From: Xiphydria camelus
Lineage: Eukaryota; Arthropoda; Insecta; Hymenoptera; Xiphydriidae
Length of the DNA: 64,000 nucleotides
NCBI GenBank assembly: GCA_963678675.1
Contig: OY783192.1
Span: 32,829,250-32,893,249, forward strand
Direction: 5' to 3'
In this document: positions 9,606 to 19,268 of the stretch, one piece after another
Layout of the letters: each line of letters begins with the position of its first letter
Numbering within the stretch: position 1 is the first letter of the stretch
Notes under the pieces: generated by a model
The model's database searches: none
What the model saw: the letters and a program-made list of their open reading frames with translations, nothing else
Told to the model about the DNA's origin: nothing
Position numbers and translations under genes: made by a program

Positions 9606-12600
9606 CTAGTCGTCTGATAGCACCGGCAACACACACACCTTGGCAACAGGTCGCTTGATCCGTGACGTCTTTGTTTGGAGTGTCACGACTCGGACAAGAC
9701 CGTCTGAACCTGGGTGTACTTCTACTACCTTCCCGAGGGGCCACACCGTTGGGGGGCGATTGTCATCCTTGATCAGGACGATCGTCCCGATTTTGATGTT
9801 TTCGCTGCGCTGCTGCCACTTGGTTCGATTGAGTAGCGATTGTAGGTATTCCGTCCTCCAGCGGGTCCAGAAATGATCCAACATCTGCCGCGTACGTTGC
9901 CAGTGTGACAGTCGTTGTACAGGCAGGTGCGTGAGAGACGGTTCCGGTAAAGTATTGATGGCGGCTCCGATCAAGAAATGGCCCGGGGTAATGACGACAC
10001 TATCCGATGGGTCGTCGGAGAGTGTCCACAACGGACGCGAATTAAGTACCGCCTCGACTTGCGTCAGGAAAGTCGAGAATTCCTCGTAGGTTAACGAGGC
10101 GTTGCCGATGACTCTCTTCAGGTGGTATTTAACTGATTTTACCCCGGCCTCCCACTTACCACCGAAGTGCGGTGCAGAAGGCGGATTGAACCGCCATTCG
10201 GTCCCCATGGTTGCAAGGGTGTCGGCGAGTGCGGTCGATTCTGCAGTTGATTCTGTAAGTAGGCGCCGAAGTTCGGCGGCGGCACCAACGAAATTCCGCC
10301 CGCAGTCGCTGGTGAGTGTGGCGCAGATTCCCCTACGAGCGATGAACCGCTTATACGCGGCGATAAAGCCGGCTGAGGAATAATCCGATACCAGTTCAAG
10401 GTGTATGGCCGACACGGAAAGACACACGAATATAAGTATGTAACCTTTATACGTTCTTTGCGTCCGGCCTCTGAAAGCTTTGATCGTGAATGGACCGGCG
10501 TAATCTACTCCCGCGTGCTGAAAGGGTCGAGATCGGGCAACGCGAGAGGGAGGCAGTTGGCCCATCTGTTGACTACTTACAACGGCGCGTTGGCGGACGC
10601 AGACGACGCAACGTCGAATGAAATCTCGAACAGGAACCCGTCCGCCAAGAATCCAAAACCGTTGGCGGATGGTGGCGAGAGTTACCTGAGTTCCGCCGTG
10701 TAATGTGCATCGGTGGCGGTGGTCGATGATTAGTGCGGCAAGTGTGCACTTTTGCGGGAGGATGACGGGATGCTTCTCGTCGAATGTCAGTTGTGCATGC
10801 GCTAGTCTTCCGCCGAGCCGTAATACTCCCTTGGAATCGACAAGAGGCGTAAGTCGAGCCAGAGGGTGGCTGCGAGGAAGTCCTTTGCCGGAGGCAATAC
10901 ACTGGATGTCGTCATGGAAGTAGGCGTCCTGTGTAGCTCGAATCCAGAATACCTGAGCGTTCTCCAATTCCAGGGTGGAGATTGCTCCAGAGCTCGGAGT
11001 TATAGCCTTTCCGATACCAGCTTGAAGACGATGCACCGCGCGACTACACATCGCCGTAACTCGGAGGAGTTTCGTTAGGCTCGAGTACCGTTCAATGAGT
11101 TCCCACACCGCTGTATGCTGAAAAACAGAATGATGAGCGACGGTCTCCTTGCGTTCTTCTTGGTACATCGCTGGATCCTGAGCAGGCGCTGTAGATGGCC
11201 ATCTATCACTTGGCTGGGATAGCCAAGCTGGACCCATCGTCCAGATTGGGTAGTCCTGGAGTTGCGATGGCAAGACACCACGGGATGCGAGGTCGGCAGG
11301 GTTATCGACCCCAGCCACGTGATGCCACTGCGCCCGAGAAAAATCTTGGATCTCCGTCACTCGGTTGCGGATGAAATCCTTCCACCGTGCTGGATGACTC
11401 TTGATCCACGAAAGGGTGGTGGAGTCCGTCCACAGATGGATGACCGTGTGGTCGAATCGCAGCACTCGACAAATCTGTCGAGCTAGACGTACGAGGAGGA
11501 GCGCGCCGCACAATTCCAGCCGAGGGATCGTTACGACCTTTAACGGAGCCACTTTGGTCTTGGCGGCTAATAGGGAAATTCGTACCTCGCTCCCGGACGA
11601 TACCCGAAGGTACACGATGGCTCCTAATGCTGCCTTTGATGCATCTGAGAATCCGTGAAGTTCGACCGCAGTTGACGCTGTCTGGAGACCAATCCACCGT
11701 GGGATGGCGATGTTGGAAATGGACGGGAGCTGTTCGAGAAAGTCGCTCCACCGTCTTGAGTATGATGCCGGTAACTCGTCGTCCCAACCGAGTCCGAGCG
11801 TCCAAAGTTCTTGCATGAATATTTTTGCGGTGACGATGACCGGGGCAAGCCATCCTAGTGGATCAAAAAGTTGAGCGAGTTGCCGGAGAACCTGCCGCTT
11901 TGTGTAATGCGTTGAGATGGCGTATGACTGAGGCGTGAATGTGAATACATCCGACGTTGGCTGCCATCCTAATCCGAGCGCTCTAAAAACTGGATCTTGA
12001 TCGAGCGCGAGGACTGTGGCGGTTTCCCGCTTCTCGGTTGAGATGCCGTCAAGCAGCTCGGAGTGACTTGCCGTCCATTTCTGGAGCTCGAAGCCACCCG
12101 CCATGAGAAGCCGTATCAACTGTTGAATAACTTCTCGTCCTTGCGCGACATCGTCAGCGCCTGAAAGAACGTCGTCGACGTAAGTGTTCTCTTGTATCGC
12201 CCGACTGGCGAGGGGGAAGGACCGTCCTTCGTCTTCGGTAAGTTGTCGCAGCACCCGAATAGCCAGGTACGGTGCACAGGCGAGGCCGTATGTCACGGTA
12301 CGCAGCTGGTATTCCTGGATGGGCTGATCTGGGCCTTCTCTCCAGAGAATGCGCTGCAGATTCTGATCGTCTTCATGTACGTTAATTTGACGATACATTT
12401 TGACGACGTCACACGTAAATGCGACACGGTGTTGCCGCCATCGAAGAAGTACGTCGGCGAGGTCCGTCTGAATCTTGGGACCGACGTGAAGGTTGCCGTT
12501 GAGCGATCGTCCTCGGTCCGTCCGTTGAGACGCGTTGAACACGACGCGGAGTTTCGTCGTGCTACTCGTCTCCTTGACAACGCCATGGTGGGGTAGATAG

Positions 12601-14873
12601 AAGACGGATGATTCTACCGCTGGTGGAACGCATGCTTGACTCATGTGTCCTAGCTGCTCGTATTCTCGTAAGAACTCTGAATACGCTTCCTTTAGTCGCG
12701 TGTCTCGGGCGAAGCGTCGTTCCATATGTTCGAGCATACGGCGAGCTGGAGTTCGCGAGTCTCCGAACACTACCGATGGCTCCTTGATTGGTAGACGAAC
12801 GGTATATCGTCCAAACGAATCACGAGACACTGTGTTCATGAAGTGTTGTTCACATTGCTCGTCCTCTGGCGAGAGTGTGACTGGTAGGGAGATTTCCTCT
12901 TGCTTCCAGAACCGCTGCATGAGATCCAGTAGCTCGTGATCCAGGCAGCAGTGGGAATCTTGTAAGTTGGCGTGGTGCGCTGAAACTGCTGCTCGTGGCA
13001 GGATTGAGCCGCACAGCACCCAGCCGAATTTGGTTTCTAGAGCAATTGGTGTGCCGGGCGTGCCCTCACGTCGGCCGGTGAGGAGGACGCGACTAAAAAC
13101 GTCTACTCCTAGGATGATGTCGACTTGTCCTGGCTGGTTGAATGTCGAATCCGCTAAAGTAAGGCCGCTAAGATGGGGCCAATTCTCCTTCGGAACCCGG
13201 CGCGACGGGAGGAAACCTGTTAGCCGTGATAATACGAAGGCTTCGATCTGGAGAGAGAAATCTGATGAGAAGCATGATTGCACGATACATGAAATGATGC
13301 CACGTGTTGATCCAGATTGTTGAGCTCCAACGCCAGTGATTGGGATAGCCGCGGCGTGACGTCGAGACAACTTGAGATGCTGAGTAAGACGTTCCGAGGC
13401 GAAGGAAGTTTCTGCTCCTATGTCGAGCAGAGCTCGAGCTATTATAGAATCTCCGGTCTCGGAGTTCGCGACGGTGACATTGGCTGTCGCGAGAAGAATC
13501 GGAAAACGATGGATCAACGCTGGCTGTGCTGAGTGACTCGCTACGGAGGCGCCGTTACTCGCACTGGGAACGGTGCCTGTGGAGGGATTGGCAATGATCG
13601 TTGACTGAGGCGTCTCAGAAGTAGACGCTTGATGAATGGACGTGTGATGTTTGCCGTTGCAAACTTGACAACGTCGGGGAGAAGGGCACTCCTTGAGTTG
13701 GTGGAGTCCCAGACAATTGAAGCACAGATTGCTCCGATTGATGATATTTTTACGCTCATTGATAGACTTGCTTCGATACTCTGGGCATGAGAAAAGGTAG
13801 TGCTTACCCTTGCAGCCGACACAGGTTACCTCCTTGGTCTGCGTGGTGTGCGCTTTGACCGTTGCCTTTGTTCGCGATGAGATGGTCGTCTTCGGCTTCA
13901 GTGGAGAATCGACCGTTGCTGGGGATGATCCGGAGTCCGAATACAGAGCTGCTTGTCGTAGGTAGATAAGGATCTTCTCGTAGTTGGGCATCAACGTATC
14001 CGTTAATGTCCTCTCCCATTCGCGTAAAGTAACCTTGTCGAGTTTGGTTTCGATGAGACGAACGAGCAGAGAATCCCACTGTTGCACGGGTTCTCCAAGT
14101 GACTTGAGCGCTCGAACGTGTTGCTGGACGGTATTAATTAATTGACGGAGTCCGCCGTCAGAGTCCTTTTTAATCACGGGAATCTCGAAGAGTAGATCGA
14201 TGTGGCGCCTAATGATAACCCTGTTGTTGTCGTACGTGGTTTTTAAGAGGTTCCACGCTTCCGCGTAATTATCTTCTGTCGTTTCAAAGGACTCGATGAC
14301 TTTGGCAGCCTCGTCAATGAGAGCCGACCGCAGATACTGCAGCCGTTGTACATTTGACAGACCCTGATGCTTGTCTATCATTGTTGAAAATGCGTCTTGG
14401 AACGCCAGCCAGTTTTCGAACTTACCATCGAACTTCGGTAAATCGATCTTTGGGAGTTTGACATTGGTGTCTTGGCGGGCTCTCACCGATCCTGATGATG
14501 ATGCTGATGATGCTTGTTGACTTCCGTTCTGCTCCACCGTCTGGTTAGACTGTGGACGGAGGGAGGCGAGTAGGTTGCGCATGGCTACTTGAGCGATGGC
14601 ATACTGTTCTTCGCACTCCGAGGGCAAGTCATCGGCGAAATACGGCAATTTATCGAGCGCCGCTCGTTCACTGACTGAGGCCTTGACACGGATCGCTATG
14701 AGCGCAGCTTCATTGTCTTGAAACTTGCTCCTGTGACCATCTAGCATGCGTAGACGTGTCTCGATTTGGTTGGTGTCGATCTTCGCAGGGCCGAGTTTCT
14801 GTAGATTTTCTACAGCACGCGTGATCCGACCGAAGATCGTGTTCTGCACTTCAATGAGTTCTCGTGACTCCAT
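9606..14873 (-). CDS. BEL/Pao gag-pol polyprotein, intact
   Basis: 1755 residues in one frame, the usual form for BEL/Pao elements, which make Gag and Pol as one protein. In order: a DUF1759-type Gag region (about 139-300, opening KLPKIDLPKFDGKFENW); three cysteine/histidine clusters (C351-, C384- and C402-), the last two close to CX2C knuckles; a DUF1758/A17 aspartic protease with the core LLDIGAETSF (D484); reverse transcriptase with D822 (FTCDVVKMY) and YVDD at 898-901; RNase H (GFSDAS, D1077; later WTDS and the HVAGVDNPAD end); integrase with an HX..H, CVVC zinc site (C1422, C1425) and the triad D1457 (GVDYAG), D1523 (TSDCG), E1575 (KWEAG); and a DUF5641-type tail from about 1650. The start is the first ATG after the leader and gives the full Gag. 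All catalytic motifs are present. The one oddity is D-I-G rather than D-S/T-G in the protease. It acts in cytoplasmic particles and then at nuclear integration. Confidence 0.97.
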   Translation of the reverse strand: MESRELIEVQNTIFGRITRAVENLQKLGPAKIDTNQIETRLRMLDGHRSKFQDNEAALIAIRVKASVSERAALDKLPYFADDLPSECEEQYAIAQVAMRNLLASLRPQSNQTVEQNGSQQASSASSSGSVRARQDTNVKLPKIDLPKFDGKFENWLAFQDAFSTMIDKHQGLSNVQRLQYLRSALIDEAAKVIESFETTEDNYAEAWNLLKTTYDNNRVIIRRHIDLLFEIPVIKKDSDGGLRQLINTVQQHVRALKSLGEPVQQWDSLLVRLIETKLDKVTLREWERTLTDTLMPNYEKILIYLRQAALYSDSGSSPATVDSPLKPKTTISSRTKATVKAHTTQTKEVTCVGCKGKHYLFSCPEYRSKSINERKNIINRSNLCFNCLGLHQLKECPSPRRCQVCNGKHHTSIHQASTSETPQSTIIANPSTGTVPSASNGASVASHSAQPALIHRFPILLATANVTVANSETGDSIIARALLDIGAETSFASERLTQHLKLSRRHAAAIPITGVGAQQSGSTRGIISCIVQSCFSSDFSLQIEAFVLSRLTGFLPSRRVPKENWPHLSGLTLADSTFNQPGQVDIILGVDVFSRVLLTGRREGTPGTPIALETKFGWVLCGSILPRAAVSAHHANLQDSHCCLDHELLDLMQRFWKQEEISLPVTLSPEDEQCEQHFMNTVSRDSFGRYTVRLPIKEPSVVFGDSRTPARRMLEHMERRFARDTRLKEAYSEFLREYEQLGHMSQACVPPAVESSVFYLPHHGVVKETSSTTKLRVVFNASQRTDRGRSLNGNLHVGPKIQTDLADVLLRWRQHRVAFTCDVVKMYRQINVHEDDQNLQRILWREGPDQPIQEYQLRTVTYGLACAPYLAIRVLRQLTEDEGRSFPLASRAIQENTYVDDVLSGADDVAQGREVIQQLIRLLMAGGFELQKWTASHSELLDGISTEKRETATVLALDQDPVFRALGLGWQPTSDVFTFTPQSYAISTHYTKRQVLRQLAQLFDPLGWLAPVIVTAKIFMQELWTLGLGWDDELPASYSRRWSDFLEQLPSISNIAIPRWIGLQTASTAVELHGFSDASKAALGAIVYLRVSSGSEVRISLLAAKTKVAPLKVVTIPRLELCGALLLVRLARQICRVLRFDHTVIHLWTDSTTLSWIKSHPARWKDFIRNRVTEIQDFSRAQWHHVAGVDNPADLASRGVLPSQLQDYPIWTMGPAWLSQPSDRWPSTAPAQDPAMYQEERKETVAHHSVFQHTAVWELIERYSSLTKLLRVTAMCSRAVHRLQAGIGKAITPSSGAISTLELENAQVFWIRATQDAYFHDDIQCIASGKGLPRSHPLARLTPLVDSKGVLRLGGRLAHAQLTFDEKHPVILPQKCTLAALIIDHRHRCTLHGGTQVTLATIRQRFWILGGRVPVRDFIRRCVVCVRQRAVVSSQQMGQLPPSRVARSRPFQHAGVDYAGPFTIKAFRGRTQRTYKGYILIFVCLSVSAIHLELVSDYSSAGFIAAYKRFIARRGICATLTSDCGRNFVGAAAELRRLLTESTAESTALADTLATMGTEWRFNPPSAPHFGGKWEAGVKSVKYHLKRVIGNASLTYEEFSTFLTQVEAVLNSRPLWTLSDDPSDSVVITPGHFLIGAAINTLPEPSLTHLPVQRLSHWQRTRQMLDHFWTRWRTEYLQSLLNRTKWQQRSENIKIGTIVLIKDDNRPPTVWPLGKVVEVHPGSDGLVRVVTLQTKTSRIKRPVAKVCVLPVLSDD

Positions 14874-15023
14874 GGTGTTGTTATCGATGCACGCACGATA
14901 GGGCGAGAGTCAAACACTGTCCGAAGAGTCACTGAATTACCGGGTATTACCGTACGATCGCGGAGCTTAGATTCGCGACAATCGAAGGTGAATACTCGCG
15001 GACTAGTTCGATTCCGTAGGTGG

Positions 15024-15042
15024 AATCCGGCTCGAAGGACCA
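15024..15042 (-). promoter_or_regulatory. Primer binding site for tRNA-Tyr
   Basis: Plus-strand AATCCGGCTCGAAGGACCA equals the 3' end of insect tRNA-Tyr including CCA (acceptor CTCGAAGG-A-CCA, whose 5' partner is CCTTCGA). In element orientation the site begins TGGTCCTTCG, seven bases after the 5' LTR. I recognise the tRNA from memory of the Drosophila tRNA-Tyr acceptor and T arms. Confidence 0.85.
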
Positions 15043-15049
15043 AAAATAA

Positions 15050-15399
15050 TGTACGGGGAAAGAGTGAACTGCCGTGATTACTACGTTTAACAAATATTAG
15101 GTTTTATTCAAACTAAAATCAGGGCACTAAAAACGGATTATCATAACGGATTAATGCGAGAAACTGAAATTCGTGGCGAAGATCGAAGTATATGCACGCG
15201 AGACTATCGTTACAATGACGACGGAAACAAAACTGTTTATTTTAAGACTGGTCGCGATGACGCTGAGGCTCGCCTTTGTTTAACACTATATTCGACTAGA
15301 TCGTGGTGGCGTTGAGATTTACCGCAAGGCGGTATTGCAAGAATTCGACTGGCTTCACGAAACAAGCGATTACGTTCGCAACCCATGCTTGTCAGAACA
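15050..15399 (-). repeat. 5' LTR of BEL element
   Basis: 350 bp and apparently identical to the 3' LTR. It supplies the promoter for the minus-strand transcript. The same AATAAA is present but would be bypassed in this copy. I could not place a TATA box or initiator with confidence. Confidence 0.95.
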
Positions 15400-15404
15400 T
15401 CTAT
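15400..15404. repeat. Target-site duplication of BEL element, right
   Basis: TCTAT, matching 9172-9176. Confidence 0.92.
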
Positions 15405-15409
15405 CATTG

Positions 15410-15985
15410 CACGGAGAAAGAAGACTAGTAAGAAATCATAGGAAAATTCATGAATTTTGACAGTTATTCTGCAGTAAGAAGGCTTCTCGAAACATTGAAG
15501 TTTTTAATAGACCACAGTGCACTCTTTTTTAAACGCGGAAAAACATGATTTTGCAGTTTTAGCGAAACTAGGTTTTACCAAGAACTTTTTGCTATCGTGA
15601 CGAAAATATTGTCTGTGGCAGCAAAATATATATTCACTAATGAGACAGATGTAACTATACACAGTCATGGTGAAATTCTTTTCGGTAAAAATATTTGCTA
15701 TTCCAGCAAATATTTTTTATTATTGGACATATCTTTTGTGCTGTCACCGATAATAATAATGTCACGAGAACAAGAAATTGTCAGTGAAACCTATTTTTGT
15801 TAGCACTGCAAAATTACTTTTTTCCGTGTAGTTCGTAACAGTTTACACGGTAAAATTTACCAATCTCTCGTTATATGTGTTGGGCGCTTACGGATTTATT
15901 CTATTACGAACTGTAAAAAGCACGCTGTGTCCATTAAAAAATTCAATATTTCACCTCGAGGAGCCCTGTTAATGCTCTCTTAATC
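15410..15985. mobile_element. MITE family B, copy B1 (interrupted)
   Basis: Begins CACGGAGAAAG and carries the CGAAACATTGAAGTTTTTAA / ACCACAGTGCAC block. The mirrored half (ACGAACTGTAAAAAGCACGC, then CATTAAAAAATTCAATATTTC and CCTCGAGGAG) lies beyond the nested element A1. A second copy is 40035-40312. The right outer end appears truncated or diverged. Confidence 0.75.
15532..15828. mobile_element. MITE family A, copy A1, nested in B1
   Basis: TIR element with ends of the CGCGGAAAAA / TTTTTTCCGTG type, TA flanks (15530-15531 and 15829-15830) and arms of over 90 bp beginning ATTTTGCAGTTTTAGC. Removing it restores the family B sequence seen at 40089-40110. The second copy is 37427-37725. Confidence 0.85.
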
Positions 15986-16440
15986 TAAATTAATGAAAAT
16001 CACTGAAAATCATTGAAAAGTCATTGAAATCCAATAAATATAAGGTTACTGAAATTACTGTAACCTTATATTCACTTAAAAAACACCTAAACTTCTTTTT
16101 AAAAACCTAATTTTTCGTCATTTCATTATTGTTTAATTAAATCTTCTAGTTCCTCGTTACCTTTACTTTCAATTATTTAACATTTTTATTATTTAATCAA
16201 TGTATTAATAATTAATTTAATTACAAATGTCTCCATAATTGTTAAATCCATGGATTTCAGTGCCTGGTACACTGATTCTCAATTATTTTTACCGATTTAC
16301 CTTAAAAGAGTGGGATTCACTGTAAAAACTACTAATCCTTTTTCTCCGTGCGCAGCGGCAATGCACGCGTACAGCCGTCCGCGTTTCATTTCTGCGAATT
16401 AACGTCGAACGACAGCAAAGCGTCGCCGTTATTCTCGCGC
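15986..16440. other. AT-rich unassigned stretch
   Basis: 15990-16030 has four loosely tandem AATCATTGAAA words. 16037-16072 is a hairpin with a perfect 13-bp stem (AATATAAGGTTAC). The rest is AT-rich with no recognised feature. Confidence 0.5.
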
Positions 16441-17718
16441 TAATTTCTTTCCTCTCGACGACTGACGTCACTCCGTCGCCAATTGATCGATGCACCGCGG
16501 CATTGCCACGCGAGTTGTCGGCCGTTGGTCGGGTGGGTATGCTACCTATCGCGCGGCTTATCTACGTCTCGCCGCGATCTCCTTTATCATCGATCGCGTC
16601 CTCCGTCGCACCGGTGCATTCGCGCGAGCTGGAATACCGAAGGCGCGCGCAAAGGCGAGTCGAGCTTAATGTCATCATCGTACTTATTTCTCGCGCGCTC
16701 GTCGAGGGAGGAGCGGGTGACCGTGAAGGCGAATGAAGTCATCTTCGTCGCGGTGCATCCACTGGCGCGCTCATCCCATCCGCTAGCATCTTTATCGTCG
16801 GTCGCGCGCACGATTTTCCGCGTTCCTCGCGCTCCTTTGAATCGGAGCCGCGGAACATTTTGCACGTCAAACATCGGCGCGCGATGCGCATTATATCGCA
16901 CCAGTTGGCCGCAAGCATGACGCTGTCACGCGCGGCCCTGAGTTAAATTTAACGTCGCATCCTCTCACCTATTTCTCTCTGGCCGCGCGCCGTGCGCGAA
17001 TGAAGTCATCCCCGCTAATGCATCGATGCTTATCCCGACCAACACTTTCGTCCTCGACGCCGCCCGCGCCGCGCGTCGTCGCGCTGCACTTACGGCAAGC
17101 GCGCGCGCGCTACGCCCACGCGCGGAAGCTCGCTGTCCGCGGGAGCGTTGCATACATATAGGTACGTATATGCGCATTGTGTTGGCGGAGAGCATTTGCA
17201 CTCAAGGCCCTCGCGCAAAATGGCGTAATGTCGCGTCATTGTGCCACCGCTAAGGAGGCACTCGACGACGTCGTTGTCGTAGTCGTACCCACTCACGCGG
17301 AGAGGTACCCACGCGTCTCGCTGCTTCGTACGTGGTAAATATATCTGGATGCACCGCGAGTGCATCCACGCGACGGCCGGAGAGAGTCATCGAATCGCAG
17401 TTCTTGGAATCGCGATTTCACTTTCGAGAAGGCGTGATGTCAATTTCGCCCAGGGGGTACTTTTGTGGGGATTTATTTATTCGCGAAGGGGAGGGGAAAA
17501 AGATGTTTTGAAATGCACAGATACGGATAAAACGTAGAAACGAGAGTAGGTGGTAAGTGTATCGAGAGTATCGTACGACGTTTTACATTGAGATAAATGA
17601 TGTTTCAATATGTAGCGATCAATCCTAGAAAGAGTTATGGGGGAAAAACTCCAGGTAAAAAATACAGCGATGAGACAGTCATGAATTCGGTTCAACACTA
17701 CTGCAGTATAGTATTTAA
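16441..17718. other. CpG-rich stretch with recurring modules
   Basis: 16480-17340 is CpG-rich. AATGAAGTCATC occurs at 16732-16743 and 16999-17010, each after a TATTTCTC word, paralleling 8946-9045. Open frames here (up to 145 codons) overlap on both strands and have arginine-rich translations, which fits composition rather than genes. Confidence 0.45.
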
Positions 17719-17937
17719 CGCTGAGAGAAATAATTGCTAGTCCCAAAAAATGTTTTCTTCAATAAAGAACACGGTATACATAATTGCAGGGTCATGATTT
17801 TTTTCGAACAGGAAGTATTCCTTGTCCCAACGAAAATGTATTCTTGAATTAAGATTCTTAAAATTTTTAAAGATCTGATGTTCTTGATTCAAGAAATATT
17901 TTATTGGCACAAGCTATTATTTCTCTCGCAATCAGTG
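17719..17937. mobile_element. MITE family C, copy C1
   Basis: CGCTGAGAGAAATAATTGCT at the left and GGCACAAGCTATTATTTCTC at the right are inverted. The interior has the family words AAATGTTTTCTTCAAT, GGGTCATGATTTTTT, CTTGTCCCAACGAAAATGTA and TTCTTGATTCAAGAA. It is shorter than the 260-290-bp copies. Confidence 0.85.
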
Positions 17938-17971
17938 AAGGATGCATTGAAATTTTCTGTGAATGAATTAT

Positions 17972-18170
17972 TAGCCTGAAGAGAGAGTTCTAAACGTTCA
18001 TTCGAACGAAAAATATCGACTTCAAGAGACCATGGCCAATGTTGAGTTTACAGATTACTTTATTTCTATAATATGTCTATAGGTCGAGCAATCAATAAAT
18101 TCAATAGTGGCAATGGTCTGTTAAAATCGAAATTTTTCGTTCAAATGAACGTTTGAAACTTCAGGCACAT
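17972..18170. mobile_element. MITE Y (single copy)
   Basis: Inverted repeat: GCCTGAAGAGAGAGTTCTAA...ACGTTCATTCGAACGAAAAAT at 17972-18020 pairs with TTTTCGTTCAAATGAACGTT...AAACTTCAGGC at 18135-18166, and an inner ACCATGGCCA pairs with TGGCAATGGT. The loop is AT-rich. No second copy is in the window. Confidence 0.7.
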
Positions 18171-18324
18171 AATTAATCGTCTTCTTGAAGATACATTTTA
18201 AACCGGTGCCGATGATGAAATGATTTTTTGAAGATCATGATGCGATTTTTCAAAGCATATTACTGGCAAAAAATCTCTATTAAAACTCTTCGACTTTAAA
18301 GATTTTCTAGTCTAATGTAACACA

Positions 18325-18550
18325 ATTTTTTCCTGATCCACGCGTAAATATATTATAGTAAATCCGCGGTACAAAACTGAACGAATATCTTATCCGGTGC
18401 ATTTTGTCGTATCGATTGCAAAAGCCATTTATATTTATTAATATTTTTCCCGATCCACGTAAATATGTAAATCCGGTACAAAATTGAAAGAATACCTTAT
18501 TCGGTGTATTTTATCCCATCGATTGCGAAGGCCACGTAAATTTATTAACG
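18325..18550. repeat. Tandem duplication of a ~115-bp unit
   Basis: Units 18325-18442 and 18443-18550 share TTTTTCCYGATCCACG, GTAAATCC.GGTACAAAA.TGAA, TATCTTATCCGGTGCATTTT and ATCGATTGC, with scattered changes. Direct orientation, no gap. Confidence 0.8.
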
Positions 18551-19097
18551 AAAGGCTATAAAGGAAGCCCCTCCCTCCTATTCATGACGGTGTACAACGT
18601 GAGCATTAGCGGCATTGCAATTATCCTATTATTCCCCAACACAATCGCAGAGTAAACGGTGAATGCACATCGCGTTGCACGGGGTGCGTGATGTGTACAT
18701 CATGCAGAAAAGTGCAAGAGTACCGACTATCCGCGAGTAGGAAAAATGGTACGCGCGCGCAGAGAATATAAAAAGGAAAAAATTACGAGAGATGCGGTGC
18801 GATGTGCAGCATCCGAAATGCGTTAGCCAGATTAAGCGATATTAGCGCTGCAGTTCATCTCGATGAAGCGACTTACGTACACGCATACAAAATGCAGTCC
18901 CCCGTGCAGGCGGGCTCCGAGAAGAGGTGCCGTCACGTCGCCGTCTGCGCAGGCATTGTTTCCGTCGAGTTTTTTGTTGCAGACTACTCAGAATTTTTCT
19001 GTATGCAGGTTTTAGTATGCAGAGTTATTCAGTCGAAGATGTCACTCCTTTTAGTGTTGATGACGGCGATTATTTTGAGGAAAGAGTTCATATCGCT
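18551..19097. other. Unique sequence, no accepted gene
   Basis: Contains a 116-codon open frame (18802-19152) whose end runs into element K3. The composition and length do not support a gene, and I recognise no domain. There is nothing repetitive in 18560-19090. Confidence 0.4.
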
Positions 19098-19268
19098 GGA
19101 AAAAAGTTTGTTTAATCGAAATAAACGTGAGGTTTCTGGGTACTCCTATTGAGAGCATTTAAATCAATATTTTTATATACATCCAATCGATATTCATTCT
19201 AATCGAATAATGTTTTAGGATTATTTGACAATATATTTAATTATCTCTGATACATTTTTTTCTCAGTG
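19098..19268. mobile_element. MITE family K, copy K3
   Basis: Contains TTAATCGAAATAAACGTGAG, the mirrored ATCCAATCGATATTCATTCTAATCGAAT word and the right terminal TTTTTTTCTCAGTG. It is diverged and shorter than K4 (51594-51826). Confidence 0.65.

Larger units (their letters stand above)
9177..15399 (-). mobile_element. Complete BEL/Pao LTR retrotransposon
   Basis: 6223-bp element on the minus strand: 5' LTR 15050-15399, tRNA-Tyr primer site, a 176-base leader, one uninterrupted gag-pol frame (14873 to 9606), a purine-rich tract and the 3' LTR 9177-9526. It is flanked by the 5-bp duplication TCTAT. The LTRs have the same length and matched at every position I compared, so insertion was recent on an evolutionary scale. 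There is no envelope-like reading frame after pol. The right boundary lies 5 bp from the end of MITE B1. Confidence 0.97.

Noticed and set aside
9606..14079. Many plus-strand and off-frame ORFs across the BEL element
   Set aside because: Shadows of the gag-pol frame. The domain order and catalytic motifs all lie in the one minus-strand frame.
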